From Acidimicrobiaceae bacterium (GTDB lineage: Bacteria; Actinomycetota; Acidimicrobiia; Acidimicrobiales; UBA8592): DNA of 64,000 nucleotides. The notes beneath the pieces were generated by a model, which ran no database searches, was not told where the DNA came from, and saw nothing but the letters and a program-made list of their open reading frames with translations. Location of the stretch: assembly GCA_024641655.1 (NCBI GenBank), contig JAHECR010000005.1, positions 50,111-114,110 on the forward strand, written 5' to 3'. This document shows, piece by piece, positions 6,424-15,484 of the stretch (position 1 is its first letter; every line of letters begins with the position of its first letter). The translations under genes and the position numbers were made by a program.

Positions 6424-8571
6424 TCAGGCGCCGGTGTCCGCGTCGTAGACGAGCGTGCAGGGGATGTGCGTGCGACTCAGGACGCCTTCGGGGACGTTGG
6501 CGCGGTGCCAACGAGACAAGCGCGGCGGCAAGGTCGACAAGATCACCGCATCGGCCGGCTCCCGCGCAATGGCGGACTCGATCGCGGCGAGCGGGTCGGC
6601 GTCACCGATCTCGCCGCTTCCGGCGGCGCCGATCTTCTCGATCAAGGCGAGCTGCATCTCGAGGCGATCGCGCGCCTCGGTCAGGTTGCCTCCTGCTGGA
6701 AGAGGGACGACGACGTGGAAGTGCACGGCGGCGTCGAGTTCGACGCGCCTGCCGAGCTCCGCCATGAGCGCGACGCCGCCGAGGGACTCGTTGCCGACGA
6801 CGAGGCATCGGGTTGCTGTTCGGTCGCGCCGCTGGAGCACCGGCGCCAGCCATCCCCGTTCGAGCCGCTCGAGTGCAAGCTCGCCACTTCGGGACCGGAC
6901 GATGTCGCTCTGGGTGCACATGCCCACGAGCACCCCATCGACCACGACGGGCAGGTGCGACACCCCCTCCTGCGTCATCCGCGCCATGGCATCGAGAAGG
7001 CTCGCTTCGGGGCTGATGGTCACGACGTCGCTCGACGCGATCTCGCTGACGGGTGTGTCGCGGGGGACTTGCTGCGCGATGAGGTCGGTTCGGGTGATGA
7101 TCCCCGTGCAGTGACCTTCGTCGTCCACGATGGGGAACGCACCGTGATCGCCGCGGGCGATCCGGTCGGAGACGGCACCGATGGTGTCGGAGGGCTCGAT
7201 GGTGTCGACCACCCGGTTCATGACGTCCGCGACTGCGGTGGTGCGGAGCGAATCGGTGACCAACTCCCCGCCGACCCGGATGCCGCGGCGCGAGAGCTTC
7301 TCGGTGTAGATGCTCTCGCTCGACAGCGCGCCGAACACGAGGGCGGCGAGAACCGTGGCCAACATCAAGGGCATCATGACCTCGAAGTCCCGTGTCAGCT
7401 CGAACACGAAGACGATCGAGGTCAACGGCGCGCGTGTGGCGGCCCCGAACACCGCCGCCATCGCCACGACCGCGAACGCACCCTCGGAAATCTGGAGCGT
7501 CGGGAACAGCTCGAGGGCGACAGCTGCGAGCAGACCGCCGAAGCTGGCCCCCATGAGCAGCACCGGTGCGAGCGTGCCACCCGACGTCCCCGACCCGAGC
7601 GCGATCGCCCAGATCACCACCTTGGCGACGAGCACGGTCGCCAGCATGGCCAGCGTCAGCCGCCCGGCGAGCACGTCGTCGATCACGTCGTAGCCCACCC
7701 CCAGTGACCTGGGAACGACGAGCCCGACGACGGCGAACGCCATCGAACCGACGAGCGGTTGCCAGAAGACCGGCACCTTCGACGACCGGAACATGGCCTC
7801 AGAGCGGAACAGCGCCTGGGCGATGACCACGGCGAGCATTCCACTGGCGACGCCGAGGCCGGCGTACAGCGGTAGGGCGCTCAGACCGGCATAGTCGTGT
7901 TGGGGCACTGCGAACAGCGGCCCGGTACCGAACACCGCCGAGTGGATCGCACCCGAAATCGACGTCGCGACGACGAGGGGAACCAGGGATCGCATCGAGA
8001 GCTCGAAGAGCAGCAACTCGATGGCGAGCAGGATGGACGCGAGCGGCGCACCGAAGGTCGCGGCCATTCCTGCGGCGGCTCCCGACGCGAGCAGGATCTT
8101 GCGCTCCGAAGGGGTCACTCGCAGGACCTGCCCGACGAGGGATCCGATCGCCCCGCCGGTCACGATGATCGGCCCTTCGGCGCCGAATGGAGCGCCCGTT
8201 CCGATGGCGACAGCGGCGGAGAAGGGCTTGGCAAGCGCTGCCCGCGGTGAGATGCGACTCTGCCGGCGCAGCACGGCCTCCATCGCCTCGGGGATCCCGT
8301 GGCCCCGGATGATCGGGGCCCACACCGCGATCGTGGCCACGATCACCGCACCGACGGCAGCAGCCACCGGCAGTCGCGGCGAGGCCTCGAGATGCGACAG
8401 ACTCGGTATCTCGCCCCACCCGACCTCACCGACAAGGGCGAGGCGGGTGATGAAGCTGATCGTGCGAACGAGCAAGTACGCGGCCCCGCCGGCGACGCCC
8501 CCGACGGCGGCGGCGCAGGCGACGAGAAACAGCATCCGCTGGTTCGCGCCCGAGGAACGGTCGGCAGCCAT
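6424..8571 (-). CDS. clcA: ClC-family chloride channel/transporter with CBS pair and C-terminal USP-like domain
   Basis: 715-aa integral membrane anion transporter. The ClC core (about 1-430) carries GHGIPE (90-95), GAEGP (130-134, the selectivity-filter GxEGP), a LASGAAAGMAATFGAPLA helix and GSGTSGGTLAP. Two CBS domains follow (about 440-500 and 505-565: PIVDDEGHCTGIITRTDL and LPVVVDGVLVGMCTQSDI), and the last 130 residues look like a universal-stress-protein-like alpha/beta domain. The usual GSGIP serine is His here. The ATG at 8571 overlaps the TGA of a 16-codon upstream ORF, so translation is probably coupled. Whether it is a channel or a H+/Cl- exchanger is uncertain. Confidence 0.9.
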   Translation of the reverse strand: MAADRSSGANQRMLFLVACAAAVGGVAGGAAYLLVRTISFITRLALVGEVGWGEIPSLSHLEASPRLPVAAAVGAVIVATIAVWAPIIRGHGIPEAMEAVLRRQSRISPRAALAKPFSAAVAIGTGAPFGAEGPIIVTGGAIGSLVGQVLRVTPSERKILLASGAAAGMAATFGAPLASILLAIELLLFELSMRSLVPLVVATSISGAIHSAVFGTGPLFAVPQHDYAGLSALPLYAGLGVASGMLAVVIAQALFRSEAMFRSSKVPVFWQPLVGSMAFAVVGLVVPRSLGVGYDVIDDVLAGRLTLAMLATVLVAKVVIWAIALGSGTSGGTLAPVLLMGASFGGLLAAVALELFPTLQISEGAFAVVAMAAVFGAATRAPLTSIVFVFELTRDFEVMMPLMLATVLAALVFGALSSESIYTEKLSRRGIRVGGELVTDSLRTTAVADVMNRVVDTIEPSDTIGAVSDRIARGDHGAFPIVDDEGHCTGIITRTDLIAQQVPRDTPVSEIASSDVVTISPEASLLDAMARMTQEGVSHLPVVVDGVLVGMCTQSDIVRSRSGELALERLERGWLAPVLQRRDRTATRCLVVGNESLGGVALMAELGRRVELDAAVHFHVVVPLPAGGNLTEARDRLEMQLALIEKIGAAGSGEIGDADPLAAIESAIAREPADAVILSTLPPRLSRWHRANVPEGVLSRTHIPCTLVYDADTGA

Positions 8572-8621
8572 CAGCGGGACCGTCGAACCTGTACCGACGG
8601 ACGCAACAGGGGCGGTGTCAT
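8571..8621 (-). CDS. Leader peptide ORF (16 aa) coupled to the ClC gene
   Basis: Minus-strand ORF encoding MTPPLLRPSVQVRRSR. Its ATG is 7 nt after TAGGTT (8629-8634), the leaderless spacing seen elsewhere in this window, and its TGA shares one base with the ClC ATG (TGATG). A leaderless short ORF would load ribosomes that re-initiate on the transporter gene. The peptide is Pro/Arg-rich and has no family I recognise. Not proven to be translated. Confidence 0.4.
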   Translation of the reverse strand: MTPPLLRPSVQVRRSR

Positions 8622-8728
8622 TGCGAGCAACCTAGTGCCCCTTGGGCTCACGAACCCGCTCTGCTGACGCCGTGGCTTTCACCGCTCCGACACCGCGAGG
8701 TGCCGAGCGCTGTTGGCCGGCCGCGGTT

Positions 8729-9943
8729 TCAGACGCCCATGAGCTCGTACATGTTCGAACCCATGATCTTCGCGATCGCGTCGTCGCCGATGCCTTCCTC
8801 GTGGCAGAAGTCGACATAGCCCACCGGGTCCGCGAGGCCTTCAGGGTGGGGCCAGTCGGAGCTGAACAGGACGTGATCGAGTCCGATGACGTCGATCAAC
8901 GGTTGCAGCGGGTCTTCCCAGAACGGTGCCACGTAGAGCTGTCGCTTCAGCACCTCGAGCGGGTGCTCCGCGAACATGTGCGGCATGCGGCCGTACGCGT
9001 CGAGCATGTCCTCGACCAACCGCGTGATCCAGACGCTTCCGCACTCGATCGTGGCGATCCTGATGTCGGGGAACCGCGAGAGCATGCCGTGACCGACCGC
9101 TGAGAAGAGCGTGTCCATGATGGCCCGGTGATGCGTGGCCATGAGCGAAAAGACATCGGGCTGGAACGGGAAGAACTCGGTATCACCTCGCCCCAGCCAC
9201 TGGTTGGCATAGCGCTGGTACCCGGAGTCCGAGGTGTGGTGCATCACGGGGATCCCCGCCTCTTGGACCCGGGCCCAGAAGGGATCGAACTCGGGGAGGA
9301 ACGGTGAGCGCGAGGCCTTCCAGCCCGCGACCGGTGCCGGGCGCACGAGAATCGTCTTGGCCCCGCGATCGAGGGCCCATTCGAGCTCGGCAACCGCGCC
9401 CTCGCAGGTGCTCAGGTTCATCACCGGGGTCGAGTAGATCCTGTCTGCGACGTTGAACCCCCACTCGTCGAACATCCACTGGTTGAAGCCGTGCACCAGA
9501 ACCTGGGTCAGATCGGGATCGTCCATGAAGTTGACCTCGATCACCGACGCGAGCGTCGGGAAGTTCAAGATCGCGTCGATGTGCATCCGATCGATGAGGT
9601 CCATTCGGGCGTCCTTGTCGGTGAATTCCGGAATGGCGCGCATCGGCGTGACGATCTCGCGGAAGCTCTTGCCGGACACGTTCTTCGCCGCGAAGTACTC
9701 CATGCCCGACCCGGGCTCGGCGACCACCTCGAAGGTCGGGTTCGGGATGTATTCCGAGATCCGGCCCCGCAAGGCGATCTTCTTACGGCCGTCGACGTCC
9801 ACGAGCTTCACGACATCGCCGTACTCCGATGGCAGGTAACGCGTGAACGCGTCCGCGGTCTCGTAGAAGTGGTGGTCGCAGTCGAACACCTTGTGATCGA
9901 ACTGCGAGTAGGACATGTCCTGGCTGTACTTCGGATACTCCAC
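8729..9943 (-). CDS. Amidohydrolase-2 (TIM-barrel metal-dependent hydrolase)
   Basis: 404-aa cytosolic metal-dependent hydrolase or decarboxylase of the amidohydrolase-2 (ACMSD-like) family. The N-terminal metal-binding strand is DCDHHFYE, HHTSD marks a mid-barrel strand, and LFSSDWPHPEG near the C-terminus carries the conserved Asp. GTG 9943 is preferred over the upstream frame opening because GGGGAG stands 5 nt before it. The protein resembles the one at 13939-15150 in length and motif layout (paralogues). In actinobacteria these enzymes often accompany aromatic or steroid degradation, but the substrate is unknown. Confidence 0.85.
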   Translation of the reverse strand: MEYPKYSQDMSYSQFDHKVFDCDHHFYETADAFTRYLPSEYGDVVKLVDVDGRKKIALRGRISEYIPNPTFEVVAEPGSGMEYFAAKNVSGKSFREIVTPMRAIPEFTDKDARMDLIDRMHIDAILNFPTLASVIEVNFMDDPDLTQVLVHGFNQWMFDEWGFNVADRIYSTPVMNLSTCEGAVAELEWALDRGAKTILVRPAPVAGWKASRSPFLPEFDPFWARVQEAGIPVMHHTSDSGYQRYANQWLGRGDTEFFPFQPDVFSLMATHHRAIMDTLFSAVGHGMLSRFPDIRIATIECGSVWITRLVEDMLDAYGRMPHMFAEHPLEVLKRQLYVAPFWEDPLQPLIDVIGLDHVLFSSDWPHPEGLADPVGYVDFCHEEGIGDDAIAKIMGSNMYELMGV

Positions 9944-9968
9944 GGGAACTCCCCAACGTCGAACGGTC

Positions 9969-9995
9969 GCGGACGGATTCGTCCGCACGAACGTA
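9969..9995 (-). promoter_or_regulatory. Promoter (TACGTT) with hairpin/operator at the start site
   Basis: TACGTT (9990-9995, minus strand) is the -10 of the amidohydrolase gene at 9943. An inverted repeat GCGGACG/CGTCCGC (9969-9975 and 9980-9986, 4-nt loop) covers the predicted transcription start. It could be an operator or a 5'-end hairpin. Confidence 0.4.
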
Positions 9996-10143
9996 AGAGC
10001 ACACGGTTGCGGGCCTCCAGGGTCCTAGGTCCCTTCTCTGTGGGGCTCATCGACGGTCCAGGCACGCGGCGGACCCCATGCTCGAACTCGATGGAGTGCT
10101 AGGATCGGTGATGCCGGCAACAGTCTGGACGCGAGGATTGACG

Positions 10144-11268
10144 ATGAAACTGTGGGCCAATTCCGGGGACTCGCACTACAACGAGCCCCCCGATCTCTAC
10201 GCGGCTTTGCCACAGGAGCTGCGCGACAGGATGCCGCGGTCGGTGAAGTCCGAGGACGGGTCCTACGAGACGATCTACGTCGACGGCACGTCGTTCGAGC
10301 GACCGATGCCACGTATCGGCATCGTCAAGGGCGCCAAGGGGCGCACGCTGATGGAAGCGCTGCAGGCACCCGGCGCGAGTGACTGGACGGTGCGCCGGCA
10401 GGACCTCGACGACGAGGGGATCTGGGCCGAGGTGATCTACGCATCGGTCGGCTTCTGGAATTCCATGATCACCGACCCTGCCCTCATTCGCGAGGCGCTC
10501 AAGGTGGTCAACGACTGGTCGGCCGACGTGCAGAACCAGAACATCCGCCACGTCATGCCCGCACAGGTGTCCTCGCTCGACATCGACGACGCGGTCGCCG
10601 AGGTGGAGCGCGCCGCAGGGCTCGGCCTCAAGGCGCTCGGCCTCCCTCCGGGCTCTCCGAAAGGCGTGCCCGACTTCAACCGAGACTACTGGACCCCCCT
10701 GTGGGACGTCGCCGAGGAGACTGGCATGGTCCTCACCGTGCACACCGGGCCGCCCGTCGGCGAGGATCCAGTTCACCATCACGGTCCCGGAGCGGGCACC
10801 ATGAACTACCTGTACGCCTGCTACGGGGGCATGGAGATGGGCGCGATGATGGCCGCCTCGGGCATCCTCGACAAACGTCCGGGTCTCAAGCTGCTCATCT
10901 CTGAAGCGGGCGCCTCGTGGATGCCGTTCATCGGCGACCGGCTCGACGAGGCCTTCCGCCAGCACTCGGAGTTCGTCCGCGACGAGCTCACCAAGATGCC
11001 CTCGGAGATCATGAAGGAGCAGGTATACGCCTCGTTCCAGCACGACCCGACAGCCGTCTTGACCGTCTCGGCCATGGGCTATCCGAACGTGATGTGGGGT
11101 AGCGACTACCCCCACATCGAAGGCACCTTCGGCCACACTCAGAAGACGCTGCACGAGCTCTTCGACGACCAGACACCGGAGGTCTCGTACCGGATCCGCC
11201 AGGGTGCGTTCCTGGAGCTGTTCCCCCACGTGGGGCCCCCGCCGCTGGAGAGCGCCGACGCCGGCTGA
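10144..11268 (+). CDS. Amidohydrolase-2 (TIM-barrel metal-dependent hydrolase)
   Basis: 374-aa metal-dependent hydrolase. It opens MKLWANSGDSHYNEPPDLY and ends near MWGSDYPHIEGTFGHTQ, with VHTGPP in mid-barrel, the metal-site pattern of the family. A close paralogue lies at 42372-43559 with the same KLWANSGDSH opening. The ATG at 10144 follows GAGGA by 6 nt, and a TAGGAT -10 lies at 10100-10105; the TTG at 10138 is in frame but less likely. It is transcribed divergently from the preceding amidohydrolase. Its stop codon lies inside one arm of an inverted repeat shared with the convergent G6PDH gene. Substrate unknown. Confidence 0.85.
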   Translation: MKLWANSGDSHYNEPPDLYAALPQELRDRMPRSVKSEDGSYETIYVDGTSFERPMPRIGIVKGAKGRTLMEALQAPGASDWTVRRQDLDDEGIWAEVIYASVGFWNSMITDPALIREALKVVNDWSADVQNQNIRHVMPAQVSSLDIDDAVAEVERAAGLGLKALGLPPGSPKGVPDFNRDYWTPLWDVAEETGMVLTVHTGPPVGEDPVHHHGPGAGTMNYLYACYGGMEMGAMMAASGILDKRPGLKLLISEAGASWMPFIGDRLDEAFRQHSEFVRDELTKMPSEIMKEQVYASFQHDPTAVLTVSAMGYPNVMWGSDYPHIEGTFGHTQKTLHELFDDQTPEVSYRIRQGAFLELFPHVGPPPLESADAG

Positions 11269-11323
11269 GGCACCCGGGGCTCGCTCACGGCTCGGCTCGC
11301 TGACGACCGCTGGCCTGCCTCAG
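11265..11323. repeat. 8-bp inverted repeat spanning two convergent stop codons
   Basis: CTGAGGCA (11265-11272) and TGCCTCAG (11316-11323) are perfect arms, 43 nt apart. Each arm contains the stop codon of one of the two convergent genes. It may act as a weak bidirectional terminator. Confidence 0.35.
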
Positions 11324-12705
11324 GGGTCGAGCCACCGGAACGGCCGCTCGACCCGGGGGCCCGATGATCCGCGCCGGTACAGCAGCGGCGGTTCGTGCGG
11401 GTCAAGCAGCGGTTCGACGACTCGCCACTGGTGATCGACGGCGTCGGCGCGGGCGAAGCGCCGGGCATCGCCCGACATTGCGTCGTCGAGCAGCTGTTCG
11501 TACGCCTCGGGCGCGTCCCCGAGCATCGCGTGCGACGACACCGAGAGATCGACGGACGCGACCTCGTCGACCGACGCAGGCAACTTCGTCTGGACCCGTA
11601 GGGAGATCGCGTCGTCGGGCTTCATGCGAAAGCGCAGGTGGTTGCGTTCGGGCCGGGATCGGTCGGCAGTATGGAAGAGGTTCATGGGCGGTCGGCGAAA
11701 CTCGACCACTGCCTCGGTCACGGTGGTCGACAGCGCCTTCCCCGCTCGCAACCGGAACGGGACGCCGGCCCAGCGCCAGTTGTCGATCTCGACGGTCAGC
11801 TCCACGTAGGTCTCGGTGTTCGAGTCCACGGCGACGTCGGCCTCCGTGCGGTACCCCTCATACTGGCCACGTACCATCGTCGCGATGTCGACCGCCCGCA
11901 TGGACGTCAGGACCTTGACTTTTTCGTCGCGGAGCGCCTCGGCAGTCGCCGCGACCGGCGGCTCCATCGCCAGGAGGGTCACGATCTCGAGCAGATGGTT
12001 CTGGACGACGTCACGGAGTGCTCCGACGTCGTCGTAGAAGCCGCCTCGACCCTCGACGTCGAAGTCCTCGAGCATCGACACCTGCACGGCATCGACGTGG
12101 TTGCGGTTCCAGACCGGCTCCCACAAGGCGTTCGCGAACCGAAAGGTGAGCAGGTTCTGGATCGGCTCCTTCCCGAGGAAGTGGTCGATGCGGAACACAC
12201 GCTCTTCGGGGAAGGCGCGCAGCAGGATGTCGTTGAGCGTCTTGGCCGACGCGCGGTCGCGACCGAACGGCTTCTCGAGCACGACGCGCGCCGAGCCCCG
12301 GTTGAGTCCGACGGCCCCGAGCCCCTCGATGACCTCCTCGAACAGGAACGGCGGGATGGCCAGGTACGACAACGGTGACACCGAACCGCCGAGAGAGGCA
12401 ACGATCCGGCGGTAGAGCCCGACGTCGCGATAGTCCCCCTCGACGAAATCGAGGCGCGAGCAGAGCCGGTCGAGGACGGTGGCGTCGACTTCGTCCTCCG
12501 ACGCGCGGACCGACTCGGTGACGTACTCGCCGAACTCGCTCGCGTCCCACTGCGTGCGGCCGACTCCGACCACCGACGAGCACAACCGTCCCCTGCGCTC
12601 GAGGCGATACAGCGACGGAAGCAGCTTCTTCTTCGCCAGGTCCCCCGATGCTCCGAACACGACGAGCGCGTCCGCTCGTGGTGCGCGCTCCGTTGCGACC
12701 TGCAT
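11320..12705 (-). CDS. zwf: Glucose-6-phosphate 1-dehydrogenase
   Basis: 461-aa enzyme of the oxidative pentose-phosphate pathway, making 6-phosphogluconolactone and NADPH in the cytosol. The dinucleotide site is FGASGDLAKKKLLP (from residue 17), and the substrate/active-site signature RIDHFLGKE is intact. FRFANALWEPVWNRNH and the C-terminal domain of the family are present, and the length is normal. The AGGAG stands 5 nt before the ATG at 12705; a GTG two codons earlier (12711) overlaps that site and is less likely. No opcA, transaldolase or 6-phosphogluconate dehydrogenase is adjacent, so the gene is an orphan here. Confidence 0.95.
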   Translation of the reverse strand: MQVATERAPRADALVVFGASGDLAKKKLLPSLYRLERRGRLCSSVVGVGRTQWDASEFGEYVTESVRASEDEVDATVLDRLCSRLDFVEGDYRDVGLYRRIVASLGGSVSPLSYLAIPPFLFEEVIEGLGAVGLNRGSARVVLEKPFGRDRASAKTLNDILLRAFPEERVFRIDHFLGKEPIQNLLTFRFANALWEPVWNRNHVDAVQVSMLEDFDVEGRGGFYDDVGALRDVVQNHLLEIVTLLAMEPPVAATAEALRDEKVKVLTSMRAVDIATMVRGQYEGYRTEADVAVDSNTETYVELTVEIDNWRWAGVPFRLRAGKALSTTVTEAVVEFRRPPMNLFHTADRSRPERNHLRFRMKPDDAISLRVQTKLPASVDEVASVDLSVSSHAMLGDAPEAYEQLLDDAMSGDARRFARADAVDHQWRVVEPLLDPHEPPLLYRRGSSGPRVERPFRWLDP

Positions 12706-12799
12706 GCCCACTCCTGAATCGTCGTCTTTGCGCTGTCCGGGCCGACCACGGCGTGCTCGGCGTCGGCGGCCCTGGAGGAGGCCCGGAGTGCGCTTCGCC

Positions 12800-13792
12800 T
12801 CAGTGCCGTCCGGCGCTCGGGATCTCCTCGTTGACGAGCCGGTCGAGGAGGCCGCCGACGATGGCGCACCACGTGGTCGCCCAACTGCCCGTGTCGGCGC
12901 CGTGCACCTCGGGTACGTAGCCCCTGCGATCGCCGATGATGATCACCTCGTCGAGCCCCTCGGGGCCGGCGACCACCCGCTCCCAAGGCACGCCTGCCGC
13001 CTGGAAGCGGCCATCGCCCATCTCGACTCTCTCACCATCGCGCTCGTGCGAGCCTGCGATGACACAGCGGAACACGTCGCTTCCGAAGGTCATCGACGGG
13101 GTCGCCTCCGCTCCTGCGGCTGTGCGTTGGACGAGGTAGATCGGGCCGACCTCGTGGTGCGCCATCAGCGAAACACAGATACGACCGGCCTCGCCGATCT
13201 CCGGCCAGGTGTAGGCCTCGGTAATCCGCGCATCGATGTGCTGTACCTTGCTCCAAGGCTTGTTCAGCGTCGTGACCAGCCCATCGATGCCGGGATCGTT
13301 CGCCGGGAGGATCTCCGGGAGCAGGTCTCCGTACATCTCGCGCTGCGCCGCGAGCGCGGCTTCGTTCTCGATCTCGGCGCGCATGACCGGATTGGTCGGA
13401 CGGACACGGCTCCCGCGCCGATCGGAGAACGAGATGATGCGCCAGTTGCCCTCGCGGTGCGGTGCGTCACCATCGGCTCCGTACGGACGGGCCGAACGCT
13501 GGATGCGGAACTCGCCGTGGTGGTAGCGCTCCTGGCCGACCCACAGTTCACCCTTCATCACGATGCGGAAATTGTCGCATGGATGGCTGTGAGCCGGCGT
13601 GAGATCGACGGGCCCGTTGAGCTCGGCGGGCGTGGACGGCGCGTCGAAAAACAGCCCCACCATGGGTCCGTACACGGGGTCTCCGATGCCGATCAGCACA
13701 GGCAGGTGGTTCCGGTCGCTCAATGGCGGCTTGCGAAACGACACGTCGAACGCGTCACCGGGAATCTCGAAACCTCTCGACACCAGCGCCAT
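12800..13792 (-). CDS. Cupin-like hypothetical protein
   Basis: 330-aa protein I do not recognise as a named enzyme. The segment TPAHSHPCDNFRIVMKGEL (about 76-94) followed by HREGNWRIISF resembles the H-x-H and G(x)5-H motifs of a cupin barrel. A second, weaker barrel-like half follows from about residue 205 (MAHHEVGPIYLV, then FGSDVFRCVIAGSH), so it may be a bicupin. There is no signal peptide or membrane segment. The ATG at 13792 follows a GGGGG stretch, and a TAGGCT -10 lies at 13842-13847. It sits between G6PDH and an amidohydrolase, all leftward, but with its own promoter. Confidence 0.65.
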   Translation of the reverse strand: MALVSRGFEIPGDAFDVSFRKPPLSDRNHLPVLIGIGDPVYGPMVGLFFDAPSTPAELNGPVDLTPAHSHPCDNFRIVMKGELWVGQERYHHGEFRIQRSARPYGADGDAPHREGNWRIISFSDRRGSRVRPTNPVMRAEIENEAALAAQREMYGDLLPEILPANDPGIDGLVTTLNKPWSKVQHIDARITEAYTWPEIGEAGRICVSLMAHHEVGPIYLVQRTAAGAEATPSMTFGSDVFRCVIAGSHERDGERVEMGDGRFQAAGVPWERVVAGPEGLDEVIIIGDRRGYVPEVHGADTGSWATTWCAIVGGLLDRLVNEEIPSAGRH

Positions 13793-13888
13793 GGCGGACA
13801 ACCCCCTGCGTCGACCCTTTGCCGACCATTCGTTTCCGGGAAGCCTACGCGCTCGGGCTCTCCCATGCCTGCCGGCCAAAACGACGAA

Positions 13889-13929
13889 CTCGGTGCGGCA
13901 ATCGCGAGTGCCGCGACGGCCGCACCGAG
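13889..13929 (-). terminator. 11-bp hairpin terminator
   Basis: CTCGGTGCGGC (13889-13899) pairs perfectly with GCCGCACCGAG (13919-13929) over a 19-nt loop. It begins 9 nt past the stop of the minus-strand amidohydrolase gene. Confidence 0.7.
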
Positions 13930-13938
13930 CTCTGCAGG

Positions 13939-15150
13939 TCAGCGGTTGATGAGCTCCAGCGCGTTGTCACGCATGATGAGCTTGATGTCGGCGGGGTCGA
14001 GCTTTTGGATGCAGTCCACGTAGTCGACCGGCGAGATGTTGCCCTCCGGGTGCGGCCAGTCCGAACCGAACAGGACGCGCTCCGCACCGATGAGCTCGGT
14101 GAGACCCACGACGTCCTCCTCGGGGAACGGCGACACGTAGCAGTGCGCCTTGAAGATGTCAGACGGGAGGTCGTCGATCTTGGTGCCCCATGCCGAAACC
14201 TGCCGGGCGGTGATGCCTCCGGCGTGGTCAAGTTGGTGAAGCACGAACGACACCCACTGCATGCCCATCTCGATGCTGCCGACACGCACGTTCGGGAAAC
14301 GTCCGAAGAGGTTCCCGAGCACCAACGACATCATCGTGTCGATGACACCCCGGCTGCCGTTGAGGGCATGCATGAGGGTGATGTAGTGCGCCTTGTCGGA
14401 GTACGGGACCTTGCCGAAGATGTTCTTGAACTCGTTGTCGTAGATGGTCTCGCCGCCGTATGCGTGGTAGGCGACGAACGTCTTCGCCTCGTTGGCGATC
14501 GACCAGAACCGATCGAATGCTGGGTCGGCCGGTGAGCGTCCCGCCGCGGCGCCGGGTCGCACCGACACGATCTTCGCGCCCTGGTTGACCACGTACTCGA
14601 GCTCGTCTGCGGCGAGCTCCGGGTCGAGCAACGGGATATAGGCCGGGGACCACAGGCGGTTCTTGTACCCGTATCCCCAGTCGTCCTGCAGCCAGAGGTT
14701 GTAGGCGTGGAACGTCTTGTGGCCCATCTCGGGGTCGTCCATCATCAGACCCTCGACGCAGTCCCCCAGAGTCGGGAACAGGAAACACTGCTCGACACCT
14801 TGCTCGTCCATGACGTCGAGGCGTACGTCACGGTCGCGATAGGCGTCGGGCAGTGGTTCGAGCGCACCGTAGGGCGACTTGGCGAACTCCCAGTCGTCGC
14901 TGCGACCCTTCCCGGACTCGAGGTCCTTCAGTCGTTGGTGGAAGGCACCAGGCTTCGCGATCGGGTTGAACGTCGGGTTGCCCGGCGTGTCGGAGATCTT
15001 CTCGCCGAACACGAGCTTGCGACGCTTGCCCTCCTGGATCCATCGCACGTAGCGCTTGACGCTCTCGTCCCCGTGGCGGGTGAACGCATCTTCGGCTTCG
15101 TAGTAGTGATTGTCGGCGTCGATCAGCTGGTAGCCGAGGTCGTTGCTCAT
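13939..15150 (-). CDS. Amidohydrolase-2 (TIM-barrel metal-dependent hydrolase)
   Basis: 403-aa hydrolase, paralogous to the protein at 8729-9943. Metal-binding strand LIDADNHYYEAEDAF is at the N-terminus, YHAYGGE in mid-barrel, and LFGSDWPHPEG near the end. The ATG at 15150 has an exceptionally strong ribosome site (GGAGGGGGAG). An in-frame ATG nine codons upstream (15177) lies about 9-10 nt after a TACGAT -10 (15188-15193), so a leaderless longer form is conceivable. A strong hairpin terminator follows, making this a single-gene transcript. Substrate unknown; pathway probably catabolic. Confidence 0.85.
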   Translation of the reverse strand: MSNDLGYQLIDADNHYYEAEDAFTRHGDESVKRYVRWIQEGKRRKLVFGEKISDTPGNPTFNPIAKPGAFHQRLKDLESGKGRSDDWEFAKSPYGALEPLPDAYRDRDVRLDVMDEQGVEQCFLFPTLGDCVEGLMMDDPEMGHKTFHAYNLWLQDDWGYGYKNRLWSPAYIPLLDPELAADELEYVVNQGAKIVSVRPGAAAGRSPADPAFDRFWSIANEAKTFVAYHAYGGETIYDNEFKNIFGKVPYSDKAHYITLMHALNGSRGVIDTMMSLVLGNLFGRFPNVRVGSIEMGMQWVSFVLHQLDHAGGITARQVSAWGTKIDDLPSDIFKAHCYVSPFPEEDVVGLTELIGAERVLFGSDWPHPEGNISPVDYVDCIQKLDPADIKLIMRDNALELINR

Positions 15151-15318
15151 AGGGTGCTCCCCCTCCAAGACGGACATGTTGGCTCCATCGTACGCCACGA
15201 TCGGACACTCCGGTAGCGCAACGGCGACAAGCTCAGGACCTCGGGGCGGCATCTTCGAGGACCGTTGGTGTGCGAGAGTGGAGGGCGACCGCCATCGAAC
15301 GGTCAACGAGGAGCCATC

Positions 15319-15432
15319 ATGGCCAGCAAGGACAAGGGCGGCCGAAGCAGCAAGACTGCGGCGGCCAAGAGCCCGAAGGAAAAGCGTCAGGCGAAGAAGG
15401 ACAAGAAGGCCGGGAAGTCGTCCATCGTGTAA
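15319..15432 (+). CDS. Tiny Lys/Ala-rich basic protein
   Basis: 37-aa product beginning MASKDKGGRSSKTAAAKSPK and ending GKSSIV. Nearly a third of the residues are Lys, giving a strong positive charge and predicting an unstructured or helical nucleic-acid- or ribosome-associated peptide. A canonical GAGGAG stands 5 nt before the ATG, and an inverted repeat (GACCGTT at 15260-15266, AACGGTC at 15298-15304) lies in its leader. I recall similar tiny Lys-rich proteins in other actinobacteria, which supports a real gene, but no function is known to me. Confidence 0.65.
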   Translation: MASKDKGGRSSKTAAAKSPKEKRQAKKDKKAGKSSIV

Positions 15433-15484
15433 TGGCGTTTCGTCACCCGCCGGCGTCGGAGGTCTGAGCGCAGCGTCGGGCGGG

